From Rhodanobacter sp. MP7CTX1 (GTDB lineage Bacteria; Pseudomonadota; Gammaproteobacteria; Xanthomonadales; Rhodanobacteraceae), in NCBI RefSeq assembly GCF_014205795.1, contig NZ_JACHCN010000006.1, positions 1 to 64,000 on the forward strand: a DNA stretch of 64,000 nt, given 5' to 3'. Position numbers and translations under genes: made by a program. Position 1 is the first letter of the stretch; each line of letters starts with the position of its first letter. Under the pieces are notes generated by a model. That model did no database searches. It had not been told where the DNA came from and was given only the letters and a program-made list of their open reading frames with translations. Positions 51,872 to 60,510 of this stretch are shown here, piece after piece.

Positions 51872-52462
51872 TCACAGGATCACGATTTCGGCCCGCCGGT
51901 TTTGCGGCTCCGGAACGCCGGGCGGCGATCGCACCAGCGGCGCCTTGTCGCCGAAATACCGCACATCCATCTGCAGTTTTGGGTCGATCTGTTTCAACAA
52001 GTGGGCCACAACCTGGGCGCGCTCCGCCGACAATGCCATGTTGTAGGCCGCCGTTCCCGACGAATCTGCGTAACCGAATACGGTGATCTCGGTCGGACTC
52101 CGATCGCGCACGACCCGCATGACCTCCGGCAACATTTTCTTCGAATCCGGTGTCAGCTCCATGCTGTCAAACAGAAAGTTCAGACCAAAACTCCGCGGCG
52201 GGGTCGGTTGCGCATCGAGCAGTGCGCGATGCGCCGTTTCGAAGGCCTGGCGATCAATCGCGCGGGGCGCCCCGGGCGCTGAAGTCTGTTCAACTGCAAC
52301 GGTATTGAAAGCCTGGTCGATACGTTGCTGACCCTGCCCATTGGACACCGTGACTGCGCCAACGTGACCGCTATGATCAGGAAGCAACGTGACGCGAGTC
52401 GTTGCGCAACCGGACAGCACGCTGACGACCAGCAGGACAACTGAGAACATCTGGATGCTCAT
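51872..52462 (-). CDS. OmpA-family lipoprotein
   Basis: 196 residues. Lipobox LSGC at about 16-19, so the mature protein is lipid-anchored, probably to the outer membrane. The C-terminal OmpA domain (about 90-196) has LNFLFDSMELTPDSKKMLPE, GYADSSGTAAYNMALSAERA and the NRRAEIVIL end that binds peptidoglycan. It lies 10 bp ahead of the CHASE2-HD-GYP gene, which suggests that envelope status is sensed by the operon. Confidence 0.9.
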   Translation of the reverse strand: MSIQMFSVVLLVVSVLSGCATTRVTLLPDHSGHVGAVTVSNGQGQQRIDQAFNTVAVEQTSAPGAPRAIDRQAFETAHRALLDAQPTPPRSFGLNFLFDSMELTPDSKKMLPEVMRVVRDRSPTEITVFGYADSSGTAAYNMALSAERAQVVAHLLKQIDPKLQMDVRYFGDKAPLVRSPPGVPEPQNRRAEIVIL

Positions 52463-52482
52463 GATTGAATCGCCGTGGCCCT

Positions 52483-52926
52483 TCAGTTCGTTTCAATCAG
52501 AAAGCGGGTACCACGTACGCCCACCGTCGCCTTGGGCGTTTCAATCTTCACCGATTGCGGGGATAGCTTACCGATCTTGCCAGATTCGTAGATCGCAGAC
52601 CCCTTCGTCAGGTACAGCGAGAAAGCGAATTTGTCGTCCTTCGGAGCGAACACATAGTCACGCACCTGAATGTCAGACCCCGAGCCCAGTGTCAGGAGGG
52701 TGCCGTCCCTGAAAACGATAGCGGCCGAGGCGCCGGCCGCCGTAACTACGCGATCGGAAATCCGCAGCGTCGCGCCTCCGGTCGCTCCAAACGTATCGTG
52801 TAGGCGGGTAATCTTGACGTCACCGGTAATACTTTTTACCAATGCGACATGATCTTCGTCGGCATGAGCAAGCACCGTCAGGCAGGCAAGGCAAACAAGC
52901 ACCAGTAAGCACAGATGTCGCTTCAT
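52483..52926 (-). CDS. FecR-domain secreted protein
   Basis: 147 residues from the ATG of MKRHLCLLVL behind GGAGG (a longer frame to 52971 is not used). Signal peptide (about 1-21) and a FecR domain (KSITGDVKITRL, RISDRVVTAAGASAAIVFRD, SPQSVKIETPKATVGVRGTR). FecR domains of this small type sit in the periplasm next to OmpA and CHASE2 proteins. First gene of the operon. Confidence 0.88.
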   Translation of the reverse strand: MKRHLCLLVLVCLACLTVLAHADEDHVALVKSITGDVKITRLHDTFGATGGATLRISDRVVTAAGASAAIVFRDGTLLTLGSGSDIQVRDYVFAPKDDKFAFSLYLTKGSAIYESGKIGKLSPQSVKIETPKATVGVRGTRFLIETN

Positions 52927-54044
52927 CGGATCCTCCTGTCGGGTCAGGCCAACATGGCAAGTGTTCATCACGATCGACGACTAATTATTTTTCTTCCCAG
53001 CACCGGTGCCAGATGTTTTTGCCGCTTCACGCCCACCGATACTCACGCCATAAGGTCCTCTCCACCCAACCTGCGCTGTTGCACTGGTCACCCCGTTTTT
53101 CACGTTTAACGGACCAAGAGCTGCCCTGAGTTGTGATGCAAATAAATAAGAACGCGAAGGTGCATTTCGACTTCCGTTTCATTTCCCCTTCACGTTTCCA
53201 ATGATCTGCGACTGTCCCATTGTCGCGAGTAATGACCTTTTGCGTCACTTGCTATAAGTCTGATTGCGGCACTCTAGTTCGTAGAGTTTGACCATTAGGC
53301 CGTCATTCGAAAGCGGCACTTCGGCGCTCCAGACACGTTGACTGACCAAATGTCGACATCGCGGCTAGCGCCGCAATCATGACCCTAGATCTTCATTTAC
53401 TAATACGGTGCAAGTCGGGTGCCAAGTTTTTGACACATTGGTTCTGATTCGATCTAAGCGGACATGAGGCTGGGCTCTTGGTGACGCGTGAAACTTGCGT
53501 GAAAGGAATTAATCCTTTTGCGCAATCGAGAATGACCCCTAAGTTCAGTCGCCCAACCCCTTACATGCATAGAAAGCGATCAATGTGAGCAGAAAGCCCA
53601 ATCCCTCGCTGCCCACACCGATTCGCCACTTGACCCAGGCTGAGGCCCGTCGGTATCTGTACTTGTTCGTCGATGTCAGAATGCGACCGCAAAAGCTGTT
53701 GCAATAGTCCGCGCTATTCCTGCTGCGAGGCTTTCACTCATCTGCAGGTCGGCTTCACCCGTGTGCATCGCTAGCTTTCTGGTGTGCCAAAGCAACCGGA
53801 ATATTTCACACGAACCTACACAACCCGAAACTCCGGGAAGGTCGACGCGCACGCTGCAGATGCGAACTAAGCAGTTGCCGAACGCTGCCTCTTGAAGAGC
53901 ATCGAACTTTATCTCTCTCCCCGGCCATCGACCAACTTACGTCGGCTTTCGGCGTCGATCTCAACCGGTCGTTGCATTACCCATAGACTGCTGCGGCCGG
54001 TGGCTGTTGCAACGACCTACTGCATCCTCACAACAGAGGGAAGA
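52927..54044. other. 1.1-kb gene-free stretch
   Basis: No frame on either strand resembles a protein family and no RNA gene was recognised. The first 70 bp must contain the promoter of the FecR operon. The rest could hide an unrecognised small RNA or be relic sequence. Confidence 0.5.
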
Positions 54045-54515
54045 TCAGGTTGTCGCCCTCAACTCGGCGATCAACACCGTCTTGCGGGCGGCCATCTTTT
54101 CCCCCAGAGCCAGCAGCTCTTCCTTACTCAACAGTGTTTTCGCTCGTGGAAACATATCCTTCTCTTCTTCGTCGGCATGATGCGTTACTAGCTCTTTGAG
54201 CACCTTTGCGCGACCCGAGAACTGCTCACTGTCGACGGCGGTACCGAGCAAATCCGGAAGTACCAAATCACCCGCAGCACGGTGCTCCTCCAAGGCTTCG
54301 AAATACATTTTGTCGTCGTCGCCCTTCTTTCCATGCGATTGGAAAGCCGGATAGAAAATCTCCTCTTCAATCGTGGTGTGCGCTTTAAGCTCGACCCTGA
54401 TCTTCGCGAGCAGGTCTGCGCGGGCCTTCAAGGCCCGGGGCGTCGTGGCTTCCAAGTCATCCAGGTAGCCGCGCACAGTCTTGTGATCTTCGGTCAGCAG
54501 CTTGATGGCGTCCAT
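54045..54515 (-). CDS. Hemerythrin HHE-domain protein
   Basis: 156 residues from the ATG of MDAIKLLTEDHKTV. A four-helix HHE cation-binding domain with the His/Glu set: LTEDHKTVRGYLDDLE, KAHTTIEEEIFYPAF, LEEHRAAGDLV, THHADEEEKDMFPRAK. Such proteins bind a di-iron centre and are linked to oxygen, NO or iron-sulfur repair responses. The frame can begin nine codons earlier at a TTG. Confidence 0.88.
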   Translation of the reverse strand: MDAIKLLTEDHKTVRGYLDDLEATTPRALKARADLLAKIRVELKAHTTIEEEIFYPAFQSHGKKGDDDKMYFEALEEHRAAGDLVLPDLLGTAVDSEQFSGRAKVLKELVTHHADEEEKDMFPRAKTLLSKEELLALGEKMAARKTVLIAELRATT

Positions 54516-54795
54516 GAATAGCTCGTACGTCGGAAGGGGCAATAACTATGCCGCGATCCAGATGACGGATACGTGGAGTTTCTGGCACGGCGAGGCGAAC
54601 GTGTTCGTCGGCGCGATATATACGCTGACCACGAAGAATCTATTGGCAATTTCCCTGATAAGCCGCAGCTGAATCGAAGCTCTGCGCGTCCTTCGCGCTG
54701 CACGACGCGTTCACCATTTCCCTGCGTAAATGTCGCGGACGCTGACCTCGCTGTCGAGGTATAGAGCGCGTCTTCATCCTCTGAGAGAAACCACT

Positions 54796-55200
54796 ATGAC
54801 CAGGTCAAAAACAGGAATTTGCGCAGCTGCATGCGCATCGCTGTTCGTCTTTGCAGCGCCACTCATTGCGCAACAAACGGCGCCAGCCGCGGCGGCATCG
54901 TCTGCTTCTGCCGACAACACGAGCATGAATCAACGTGATCGGTCATCGCAGACGATGAAGCCGACCGATCAGCCCAACGATCGCACCGACATCAAAGTTG
55001 CAGCCGCTGTTCGCCGGGCGATCCTCAACGATAAGTCGCTATCGACCATGGCCCACAACGTGAAGTTGGTCGCAGCCAACGGCGTGGTGACGCTTCGCGG
55101 CCCGGTCTCGAACGCTGATGAGAAAGCGAAAGTAGAAGCAACCACCGCTGCGGTCGCGGGTGTCACCCACGTCGACAACCAACTTGATATCAAACACTAA
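54796..55200 (+). CDS. Secreted BON-domain protein
   Basis: 134 residues. Signal peptide (about 1-26, cleavage after LIA), low-complexity linker (about 27-66), then one BON domain (about 68-134; DIKVAAAVRRAILNDKSLST, MAHNVKLVAANGVVTLRGPV, ATTAAVAGVTHVDNQLDIK). BON domains bind phospholipid or peptidoglycan and occur in osmotic stress proteins such as OsmY. It lies 15 bp ahead of the YflT-like gene. Confidence 0.88.
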   Translation: MTRSKTGICAAACASLFVFAAPLIAQQTAPAAAASSASADNTSMNQRDRSSQTMKPTDQPNDRTDIKVAAAVRRAILNDKSLSTMAHNVKLVAANGVVTLRGPVSNADEKAKVEATTAAVAGVTHVDNQLDIKH

Positions 55201-55215
55201 CCTGAGGAATACCGC

Positions 55216-55734
55216 ATGAAAGCTTCTGTGTATTGCACTACCAAAACTGTTGAGCAGGCCGACCACATCATCGCCGAACTTAAGGCCGCCGGTTTCCAAA
55301 ATAACGACATCTCAGCCTTGCTACCGGACAAGCGTGGGACCAAGGATTTCGCGCATGAGCACAATACAAAAGCGCCCGAAGGGGCAACGACGGGCGGCGT
55401 CGCCGGCCTGGGCGTCGGTGCCGCACTGGGCTGGCTCGCCGGCATTGGCGCACTCGCCATTCCAGGCGTGGGGCCGTTCATTGCCGCCGGTCCGATCATG
55501 GCGGCACTGGGTGGCGCGGCTGTGGGAACAGCTACCGGTGGAGTGATCGGCGCGTTAGTTGGAATGGGCATTCCTGAGTTCGAAGCCAAACGATATGACG
55601 CGAAAGTGCGCGATGGAAACATACTGATTTCCGTGCACACCGAAGATGGTAAGCAACGCGATGTGGCCAAAGATATCTTCAAGCGTGGCAACGCCGAAGA
55701 TATCTCAACGGGATCCGAAGCGAACCCCAAGTAA
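55216..55734 (+). CDS. YflT-like (GsiB/17M-type) general stress protein with glycine-zipper core
   Basis: 172 residues. The N-terminal alpha/beta part (MKASVYCTTKTVEQADHIIA, ELKAAGFQNNDISALLPDK) and the C-terminal EAKRYDAKVRDGNILISVHT resemble the heat-induced stress protein YflT fold. Between them is a long Gly/Ala-rich hydrophobic hairpin (about 60-115), likely membrane-inserting. Probably co-transcribed with the BON gene; a strong terminator follows. Confidence 0.8.
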   Translation: MKASVYCTTKTVEQADHIIAELKAAGFQNNDISALLPDKRGTKDFAHEHNTKAPEGATTGGVAGLGVGAALGWLAGIGALAIPGVGPFIAAGPIMAALGGAAVGTATGGVIGALVGMGIPEFEAKRYDAKVRDGNILISVHTEDGKQRDVAKDIFKRGNAEDISTGSEANPK

Positions 55735-55742
55735 GTCTTTCA

Positions 55743-55780
55743 TGCGCCCATGCCGGAGTGTGATCTCCGGCATGGGCGCA
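55743..55780 (+). terminator. Strong Rho-independent terminator
   Basis: TGCGCCCATGCCGGAG, loop TGTGAT, CTCCGGCATGGGCGCA: 16 perfect pairs, followed by ATCGAATTTT. Ends the BON-YflT operon. Confidence 0.88.
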
Positions 55781-55827
55781 ATCGAATTTTGCAAAGCCTC
55801 ACCAGGAAGGCGAAACCGACAGCCGCA

Positions 55828-56046
55828 ATGAACCATGAAGAATTGAGCGCCGGCGAACACCTCGCTTTGAGCTACATCTGTTGGCCCCAAACGCACATAG
55901 CCGCTTCAGAGATTGAACAGGATTTGCAACAGTTGGCGGCGAGACGATTGGTGTCCCGGAACCCGGACGGAACATGGGTGCCCACAGCACGTGGCCGCTT
56001 TTTGCTTGCCTGCCTTGCTATTGGAATCACACCGCCAGATAAGTAG
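55828..56046 (+). CDS. Small hypothetical protein
   Basis: 72 residues from the ATG of MNHEELSAGEHLALSYICWP. The helix-rich N-part and QDLQQLAARRLVSRNPDGTW VPTARGR-type end look like a minimal winged helix, but no family can be named. Start ATG 55828; the frame itself opens at 55750 within the terminator. Confidence 0.5.
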   Translation: MNHEELSAGEHLALSYICWPQTHIAASEIEQDLQQLAARRLVSRNPDGTWVPTARGRFLLACLAIGITPPDK

Positions 56047-56274
56047 CCCGAACTGCCTAAGCCATGGCAGGGGCACACCGAAGTACGAAATCACATCCAA
56101 AGGGCGGCGCCGCGTGCATTCGTTCTCGAAACGCAGAGGGCAACTGACCCTGATACGCCTATGGGTTTGCTGACACTCGTTAGGAAAAGGGCGGCGCACT
56201 CGTAGCGACGTTTGCACTCAGCGACATGAATTTCCGGCACATCATGCACTGTGCCGATAACGCAGGGCTCACTT

Positions 56275-57480
56275 ATGAACCATCCAGCATCGCCAAGTGT
56301 ATTTTCCGAGGGGCTGGATCCTGCCGCTCCGAGCGTCGCTGACCCATCGGCTACGCCTCCGGTCATAGAAAGTGACATGCCGCTGCCGCAGGATCCCCGG
56401 GTGGTCTTCCAAGGTGGACTTTTCTTTCTCGCCCTCCTCGCCTGCGCCTATTTTTCCAAGCCCGTCATTCTGCCCATTGTGCTGGCTTTCATTTTGAAAT
56501 TGCTGTTGCAACCGGTCATGAGGTTGCTCGAACGCGTAAGAGTTCCCAGGGTGCTGGCGTCTCTCGCCGTGATCATTCTTCTTCTCGGGCTACTTTACGG
56601 ATTTGGACGGATGCTGAGCGGGCCAGCCGCCGATTGGGCAAAGCGACTTCCGGAAGGGTTGCCGCGTCTACAGCAGCGCGTCCGGGTCGTAAGTGCGCCC
56701 ATTGATTCGTTGAACCATTGGATTTCGCATGCCAAAACACTGGTCGGCCCCACGGCAGCGCCACCCGCCAGCGGCGCGTCCCCGAACGCGCCACCGCCCT
56801 CCACGGGTGTCGAGGCAACGGCAGGGGACTTGCAGACTTCCCTACTCAGCGGCATTCAGACCTTCGCGTCCGAATTCTTCACCACCTTTCTTGTCCTGTT
56901 CTTCCTTCTGATGTCGGGAGACACCTTTCTTCGCCGGCTCGTTGAGGTTATGCCGAGATTCCGAGATAAGCGACAAGCTGTTGATATTTCGCAACAGGTC
57001 GAGGCCGACATCTCATCCTACCTCGTGACGATTACGATCATGAACGCACTGGTGGGGATGGCGACCGGCTTGGCGATGTGGTCGCTGGGACTGGAAAACG
57101 CCGTGCTATGGGGCTGCGTTGCGTTTGTCCTCAACTACGTGCCAATCCTTGGACCATTGACCGGCCTCGTCATATTCCTGGCTGTAGGCATGTTGAGCTT
57201 GGACCCGCTTTGGAAGGCGTTCATGCCGATGACGCTCTATGCGGTCATTCACGTGCTCGAGGGCGAAACCTTCACTCCGATGCTTCTGGCCAGGCGGTTC
57301 ACCCTTAACCCAGTATTGGTCATTGTCGCCCTACTTTTCTGGGATTGGATGTGGGGCATACCAGGTGCCATCCTGGCGGTACCCATGCTGGCGATAACCA
57401 AGATTGTCTGCGACCGTATTCGCCCGCTTGCCGCCTTCGGCCACTTTTTAGAAGGTGAAAAGCAGTCGCTCGAACCGTAG
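56275..57480 (+). CDS. AI-2E/PerM-family transporter
   Basis: 401 residues. A short cytosolic N-terminus, then seven to eight spans: a pair at about 45-90 (FLALLACAYFSKPVILPIVL), one at about 100-120, a large loop, then FFTTFLVLFFLLMSGDTFLR and the C-terminal block (GMATGLAMWSLGLENAVLWG, FVLNYVPILGPLTGLVIFLA, HVLEGETFTPMLLARRFTLN). These are the AI-2E transporter (PerM/YdiK) signatures. It is an inner-membrane exporter or permease of unknown substrate here. Start at the ATG of MNHPASPS rather than the GTG at 56251. Confidence 0.88.
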   Translation: MNHPASPSVFSEGLDPAAPSVADPSATPPVIESDMPLPQDPRVVFQGGLFFLALLACAYFSKPVILPIVLAFILKLLLQPVMRLLERVRVPRVLASLAVIILLLGLLYGFGRMLSGPAADWAKRLPEGLPRLQQRVRVVSAPIDSLNHWISHAKTLVGPTAAPPASGASPNAPPPSTGVEATAGDLQTSLLSGIQTFASEFFTTFLVLFFLLMSGDTFLRRLVEVMPRFRDKRQAVDISQQVEADISSYLVTITIMNALVGMATGLAMWSLGLENAVLWGCVAFVLNYVPILGPLTGLVIFLAVGMLSLDPLWKAFMPMTLYAVIHVLEGETFTPMLLARRFTLNPVLVIVALLFWDWMWGIPGAILAVPMLAITKIVCDRIRPLAAFGHFLEGEKQSLEP

Positions 57481-57545
57481 CGACTATGGAAAACGTCCCG
57501 AGCATTGCGCTGCCGAACCGAAATGAATTCCATTGGAGAAATACT

Positions 57546-57908
57546 GTGAGCAAGAAGAAAACATCTAAAAAAGATAAGGCCAAGAAACTAGATTTATTCT
57601 CAGCGATGATGGCCCAGAGCTCATTATTCCGAGACATGGTGGCCCGATTCCAGGCCGCGATCGGATTTCCTACAGCCCCAACCGAGGCTTCGCCTACGGC
57701 CAGTCGCCCGGGCACCAAGCCCGCTGAGAAAGCTTCACGATCCACGACGGTTAAGCGTTCAAAGTCGTCGACCAAGGCACCAGCAAAAAAGGCCGCTCTT
57801 GCTAGCCCTAAAAAAAAATCCGCGATGAAACAGAATGCGACCTCAAAAAAGGTGGCAGCAACTGCAAAAAAGCCCGCGACGAAGTCAACAAAGAAGGCGT
57901 CCCCGTGA
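57546..57908 (+). CDS. Lys/Ala-rich histone-like tail protein
   Basis: 120 residues, GTG start 7 bases behind GGAG. The N-terminal third (KKDKAKKLDLFSAMMAQSSL, FRDMVARFQAAIGF) may be a short helical domain. The rest is a basic low-complexity tail (KAPAKKAALASPKKKSA, KKVAATAKKPATKSTKKASP), like the AlgP or H1-type tails that bind DNA non-specifically. Function inferred only from composition. Confidence 0.6.
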   Translation: MSKKKTSKKDKAKKLDLFSAMMAQSSLFRDMVARFQAAIGFPTAPTEASPTASRPGTKPAEKASRSTTVKRSKSSTKAPAKKAALASPKKKSAMKQNATSKKVAATAKKPATKSTKKASP

Positions 57909-58025
57909 AAGTCATCTCCCGGCAAATAGTCCGCTCGCCTGGAGTAGCCAGCCGTCCTGTCCGCCCGTCTTTGGCTTGCCACTAAAATAGGTCCGTCACC
58001 ATACGAAATGAGGACTTGCGATTCG

Positions 58026-58307
58026 TCAACGGCGCTCCAACTTCCTGTCGCGGTGCGGGCCGTCGGCATCGACGGGGTGCTCGCATGAATCCTTCGAGCA
58101 TTTATCCTTGCTGAGTGCATAGTCGTGAGGGATTCCTTTAGTCTCGGCCTGACATATATCCGGCCACTCACGCTCGGCGAGCGAGATGGCCTTCTCAAAT
58201 GCTTCGTTGGGACCATCGGCTGAGACGAGGCCGCTTAGCTCGAACCCCAGCGTCTTTCCGCCACGAACAAATCCTTCTCCCTGCCCTGGAACCTGCCAGA
58301 TTTTCAT
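58026..58307 (-). CDS. Hypothetical small protein
   Basis: 93 residues from the ATG of MKIWQVPGQGEGFVRGGKTL. The part FELSGLVSADGPNEAFEKAI SLAEREWPDICQAE-type reads as a single small alpha/beta domain; the tail is charged with two Cys. No family recognised. The frame is open to 58535 but the extra part overlaps the DUF488 gene. Confidence 0.55.
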   Translation of the reverse strand: MKIWQVPGQGEGFVRGGKTLGFELSGLVSADGPNEAFEKAISLAEREWPDICQAETKGIPHDYALSKDKCSKDSCEHPVDADGPHRDRKLERR

Positions 58308-58380
58308 CGAGCACCTATCGTTTGGGCCATTGGAGGAATGTCCGCTACGGGTGGCGGTTTCAGCCGTCATCAACCTTAAC

Positions 58381-58977
58381 TCAACTGTCCGCGAAAACGG
58401 GGTGGAGCCCCCCCACCACTGTTTCATCTGCGGCACCAGGATAGATGACCGTGCCATCGGGTTGAACGATGGCGCCGCGCGTAAGCTGCGCCGGTTCAAT
58501 ACGGCCACCTCCCATGATGTGAAAAACCTCTTCACCGCCTGTCATGAGGTAGTCGGCGACAATGCGTCGATGGCAGCGCCACCACACCGCTTTCGAACAC
58601 ATCATCGCGCACCGCCGTTTGCGCCCGTCTTCAATCAGTTGTCCCAGCCCCTCGCGAAATTCTGGGGACAATGCGTAGTCTGCATAGTTGTGGAAACTGC
58701 GATTTGTCCAGAAGTCATTGATCTCGCGCGAAATGGACTGCGTTTTTTTTCGTAAGCCACCCAGTGCAGCGATATGTTCGTATGAGATACCAAACGATGT
58801 CAGCGAGGCGGGGAGCGCATCCTCGTTGAATTGAGGATGCGTTCGCGATCGAGGCATCTTACGAATATCGACCACAAGGGTTACCCCAGCTTCGATCAGC
58901 AGCTCGGCGAACACCTCGAGACTCCGGTCGGAATGGCCAATGGTGAAGAACGGGAGTTTTATACTTGCTGCCGTCAT
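58381..58977 (-). CDS. DUF488-family protein
   Basis: 198 residues. Typical DUF488 landmarks: FFTIGHSDRSLEVFAELLIE, VVDIRKMPRSRTHPQFN, ALGGLRKK and the late MCSKAVWWRCHRRIVADYL with the conserved Cys and His. The molecular role of DUF488 is unknown. ATG overlaps the stop of the HVA1 gene upstream by 4 bp (ATGA), so the pair is co-translated. Confidence 0.9.
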   Translation of the reverse strand: MTAASIKLPFFTIGHSDRSLEVFAELLIEAGVTLVVDIRKMPRSRTHPQFNEDALPASLTSFGISYEHIAALGGLRKKTQSISREINDFWTNRSFHNYADYALSPEFREGLGQLIEDGRKRRCAMMCSKAVWWRCHRRIVADYLMTGGEEVFHIMGGGRIEPAQLTRGAIVQPDGTVIYPGAADETVVGGLHPVFADS

Positions 58978-59186
58978 AGCACAGGTTTGAGCACACCACC
59001 CTTATGCGTGGCGATATGGTCAGTCGTGTCGCTCTTGATCTCGAACTGCGGATCATCTTCCGTGGCGTGGTGCACGTAGTCCTTATAGACGAAGTCTTTG
59101 GTATGGATCGCGATGATGTGACCGGACACGTGTCCGGCTTCTGAGTTCCAGATCACGTGATCGCCGATATTGAAGGGATGGCTCAT
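58974..59186 (-). CDS. HVA1/DUF2945-family small protein
   Basis: 70 residues matching the DUF2945 (hypervirulence-associated, Tudor-like) domain along its full length: FNIGDHVIWNSEAGHVSGHI, KDFVYKDYVHHATEDDPQFE, IKSDTTDHIATHKGGVLKPV. The fold is a small SH3-like barrel. Followed by an overlapping DUF488 gene. Confidence 0.9.
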   Translation of the reverse strand: MSHPFNIGDHVIWNSEAGHVSGHIIAIHTKDFVYKDYVHHATEDDPQFEIKSDTTDHIATHKGGVLKPVL

Positions 59187-59197
59187 GGCAGCTACCT

Positions 59198-59509
59198 CTA
59201 GGAAGGGCCTGACGGGCCGCCCAATGGCGAACGCATGAAACCTTCGCGCAATCCAAGTACGTCCGCGCAGGCAGCGGTAATGAGTCCGCCGGGACGTTCT
59301 TCGCCGTCAAGAACGTCATCAATAAAGTACCCCTGTTTCACTCTTCCCAGGCAGTCGCTCTCCGTCGAGGCGAACCCGGTCCGCTGCGGGCCGGGAGCCG
59401 TCCATAGCATCACCCAAGTGGCACCTTGCTCGCGCTGCAATGCTCCCGCCAACCGGGTCCATTTGCGTGGAAGGGCCCGACCGGGCCCGGATCCTACGGT
59501 TAACTCCAC
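59198..59509 (-). CDS. Hypothetical protein, doubtful
   Basis: Open frame of 103 codons beginning with a GTG, ending 11 bp before the HVA1 start on the same strand. The second half (GYFIDDVLDGEERPGGLITA, ACADVLGLREGFMRSP) looks protein-like, the first half does not. No family recognised. The alternative plus-strand frame is no better. Confidence 0.3.
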   Translation of the reverse strand: MELTVGSGPGRALPRKWTRLAGALQREQGATWVMLWTAPGPQRTGFASTESDCLGRVKQGYFIDDVLDGEERPGGLITAACADVLGLREGFMRSPLGGPSGPS

Positions 59510-59581
59510 ACACTACGGAGCTAAGTCGGACCAAATTTCCGACTTTACGCAACAGGTGACCCATTGATCTGAAAGAGAGCG

Positions 59582-59683
59582 CACAGACTATGCCTATTAA
59601 CTGACGTCATAGTCTGTGTCGGCGTGCGGTCCCGAGCACAAACTATGGGGCGTAAAAGTGCACAGACTTTGGGGTTCTGTCCA
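59582..59683. repeat. Palindromic repeat cluster (copy 3 of 3 plus a related hairpin)
   Basis: CACAGACTATG and CATAGTCTGTG (59582-59592, 59608-59618) form a perfect hairpin. At 59661-59683, CACAGACTTTGGGGTTCTGT is the complement of the TGGACAGAAC-YCCAAAGTYTGT unit seen at 17171 and 43880. Together they could be one diverged small element. Confidence 0.55.
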
Positions 59684-59735
59684 GATTCATGAAAGGGTAC
59701 ATTGCTGGAGAGGAAGGTCGGGATAACACATCCGC

Positions 59736-60308
59736 TCAGCGCTGCCCGTATTCCGTGAAAACGTAATCTCTATTCTTCACTATCGTGTGGCACGCGAAGC
59801 CGCACTTGGCGTCATTCGCTTGCGGGGGCTTGGAAGATGAGTCGGAAGGCCTGAACATTTCGGTCGCGGCGTCATAATCGAACGAGGCCCATCCCCATCC
59901 GCCGCTGTCCGCGAAGCGCTTGCTGTCCTTTACCATGAAGTCCACGTTTGTCAGGGCGCCTGGCACCGTCGTCGGACCTGGGGCCGTTGCGCTCTTTTTC
60001 GGCTCCCAGTGGATTTTCGCCATCCTGGCACCATCAGGGAAAGGCTTGCCATTGCCGGGGATGCCGGACTGGTAGGCTTTGATCATTGCAGGATTACCGA
60101 GGATCACCGCGATCGCTGTGTCATTGTGACTGACGGCGATTGTTTGCCAGCCTTCGTATCCCCTGAACTCAGAGAACCCGAGCCCGCCGGGCACTTTCAC
60201 GGTGTACTTGTCGTGGCCGGCGGTTGCCGAGGAAACCGCGCCGAAGGCGATGGAGATGGCCAGAACGGCGCAGCCGCTTAACGCAAAGTATTTCATGGCG
60301 GAGTGCAT
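59736..60308 (-). CDS. Periplasmic cytochrome P460-family protein (second type)
   Basis: 190 residues from the ATG behind GGGAG (7-base spacing). Signal peptide (about 1-36), then a P460 domain (FSEFRGYEGWQTIAVSHNDT, PFPDGARMAKIHWEPKKS, NVDFMVKDSKRFADSGGWGW) and CxxCH in CGFACHTIVKNRDYVFTEYG. It is clearly distinct in sequence from the island P460 copies. It is the gene downstream of the carboxylesterase on the same strand, so again a P460 protein sits next to an exported hydrolase. Confidence 0.9.
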   Translation of the reverse strand: MHSAMKYFALSGCAVLAISIAFGAVSSATAGHDKYTVKVPGGLGFSEFRGYEGWQTIAVSHNDTAIAVILGNPAMIKAYQSGIPGNGKPFPDGARMAKIHWEPKKSATAPGPTTVPGALTNVDFMVKDSKRFADSGGWGWASFDYDAATEMFRPSDSSSKPPQANDAKCGFACHTIVKNRDYVFTEYGQR

Positions 60309-60510
60309 GACGAACTCCCAGATGAGGACTAGTTGAATGAAAGGGTCCGCAATGGAGACGATCGGGAGGGCCGAACTTGCTACAAGCCGATTCGATCGTT
60401 GTTCCTGTAGCGCATCTTCTGCCCTCGCTACGCCGGACACAGTTTCTTTACATCAACTCCCGATAAAGCGACGTGAAGGCATCGCTCACGCGTGATCCAG
60501 GCCGCCGATC

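Noticed and set aside
52927..54044. Possible tRNA or rRNA genes in the long gap
   Set aside because: No cloverleaf, T-loop motif or rRNA-like block was recognised by eye; none is claimed.
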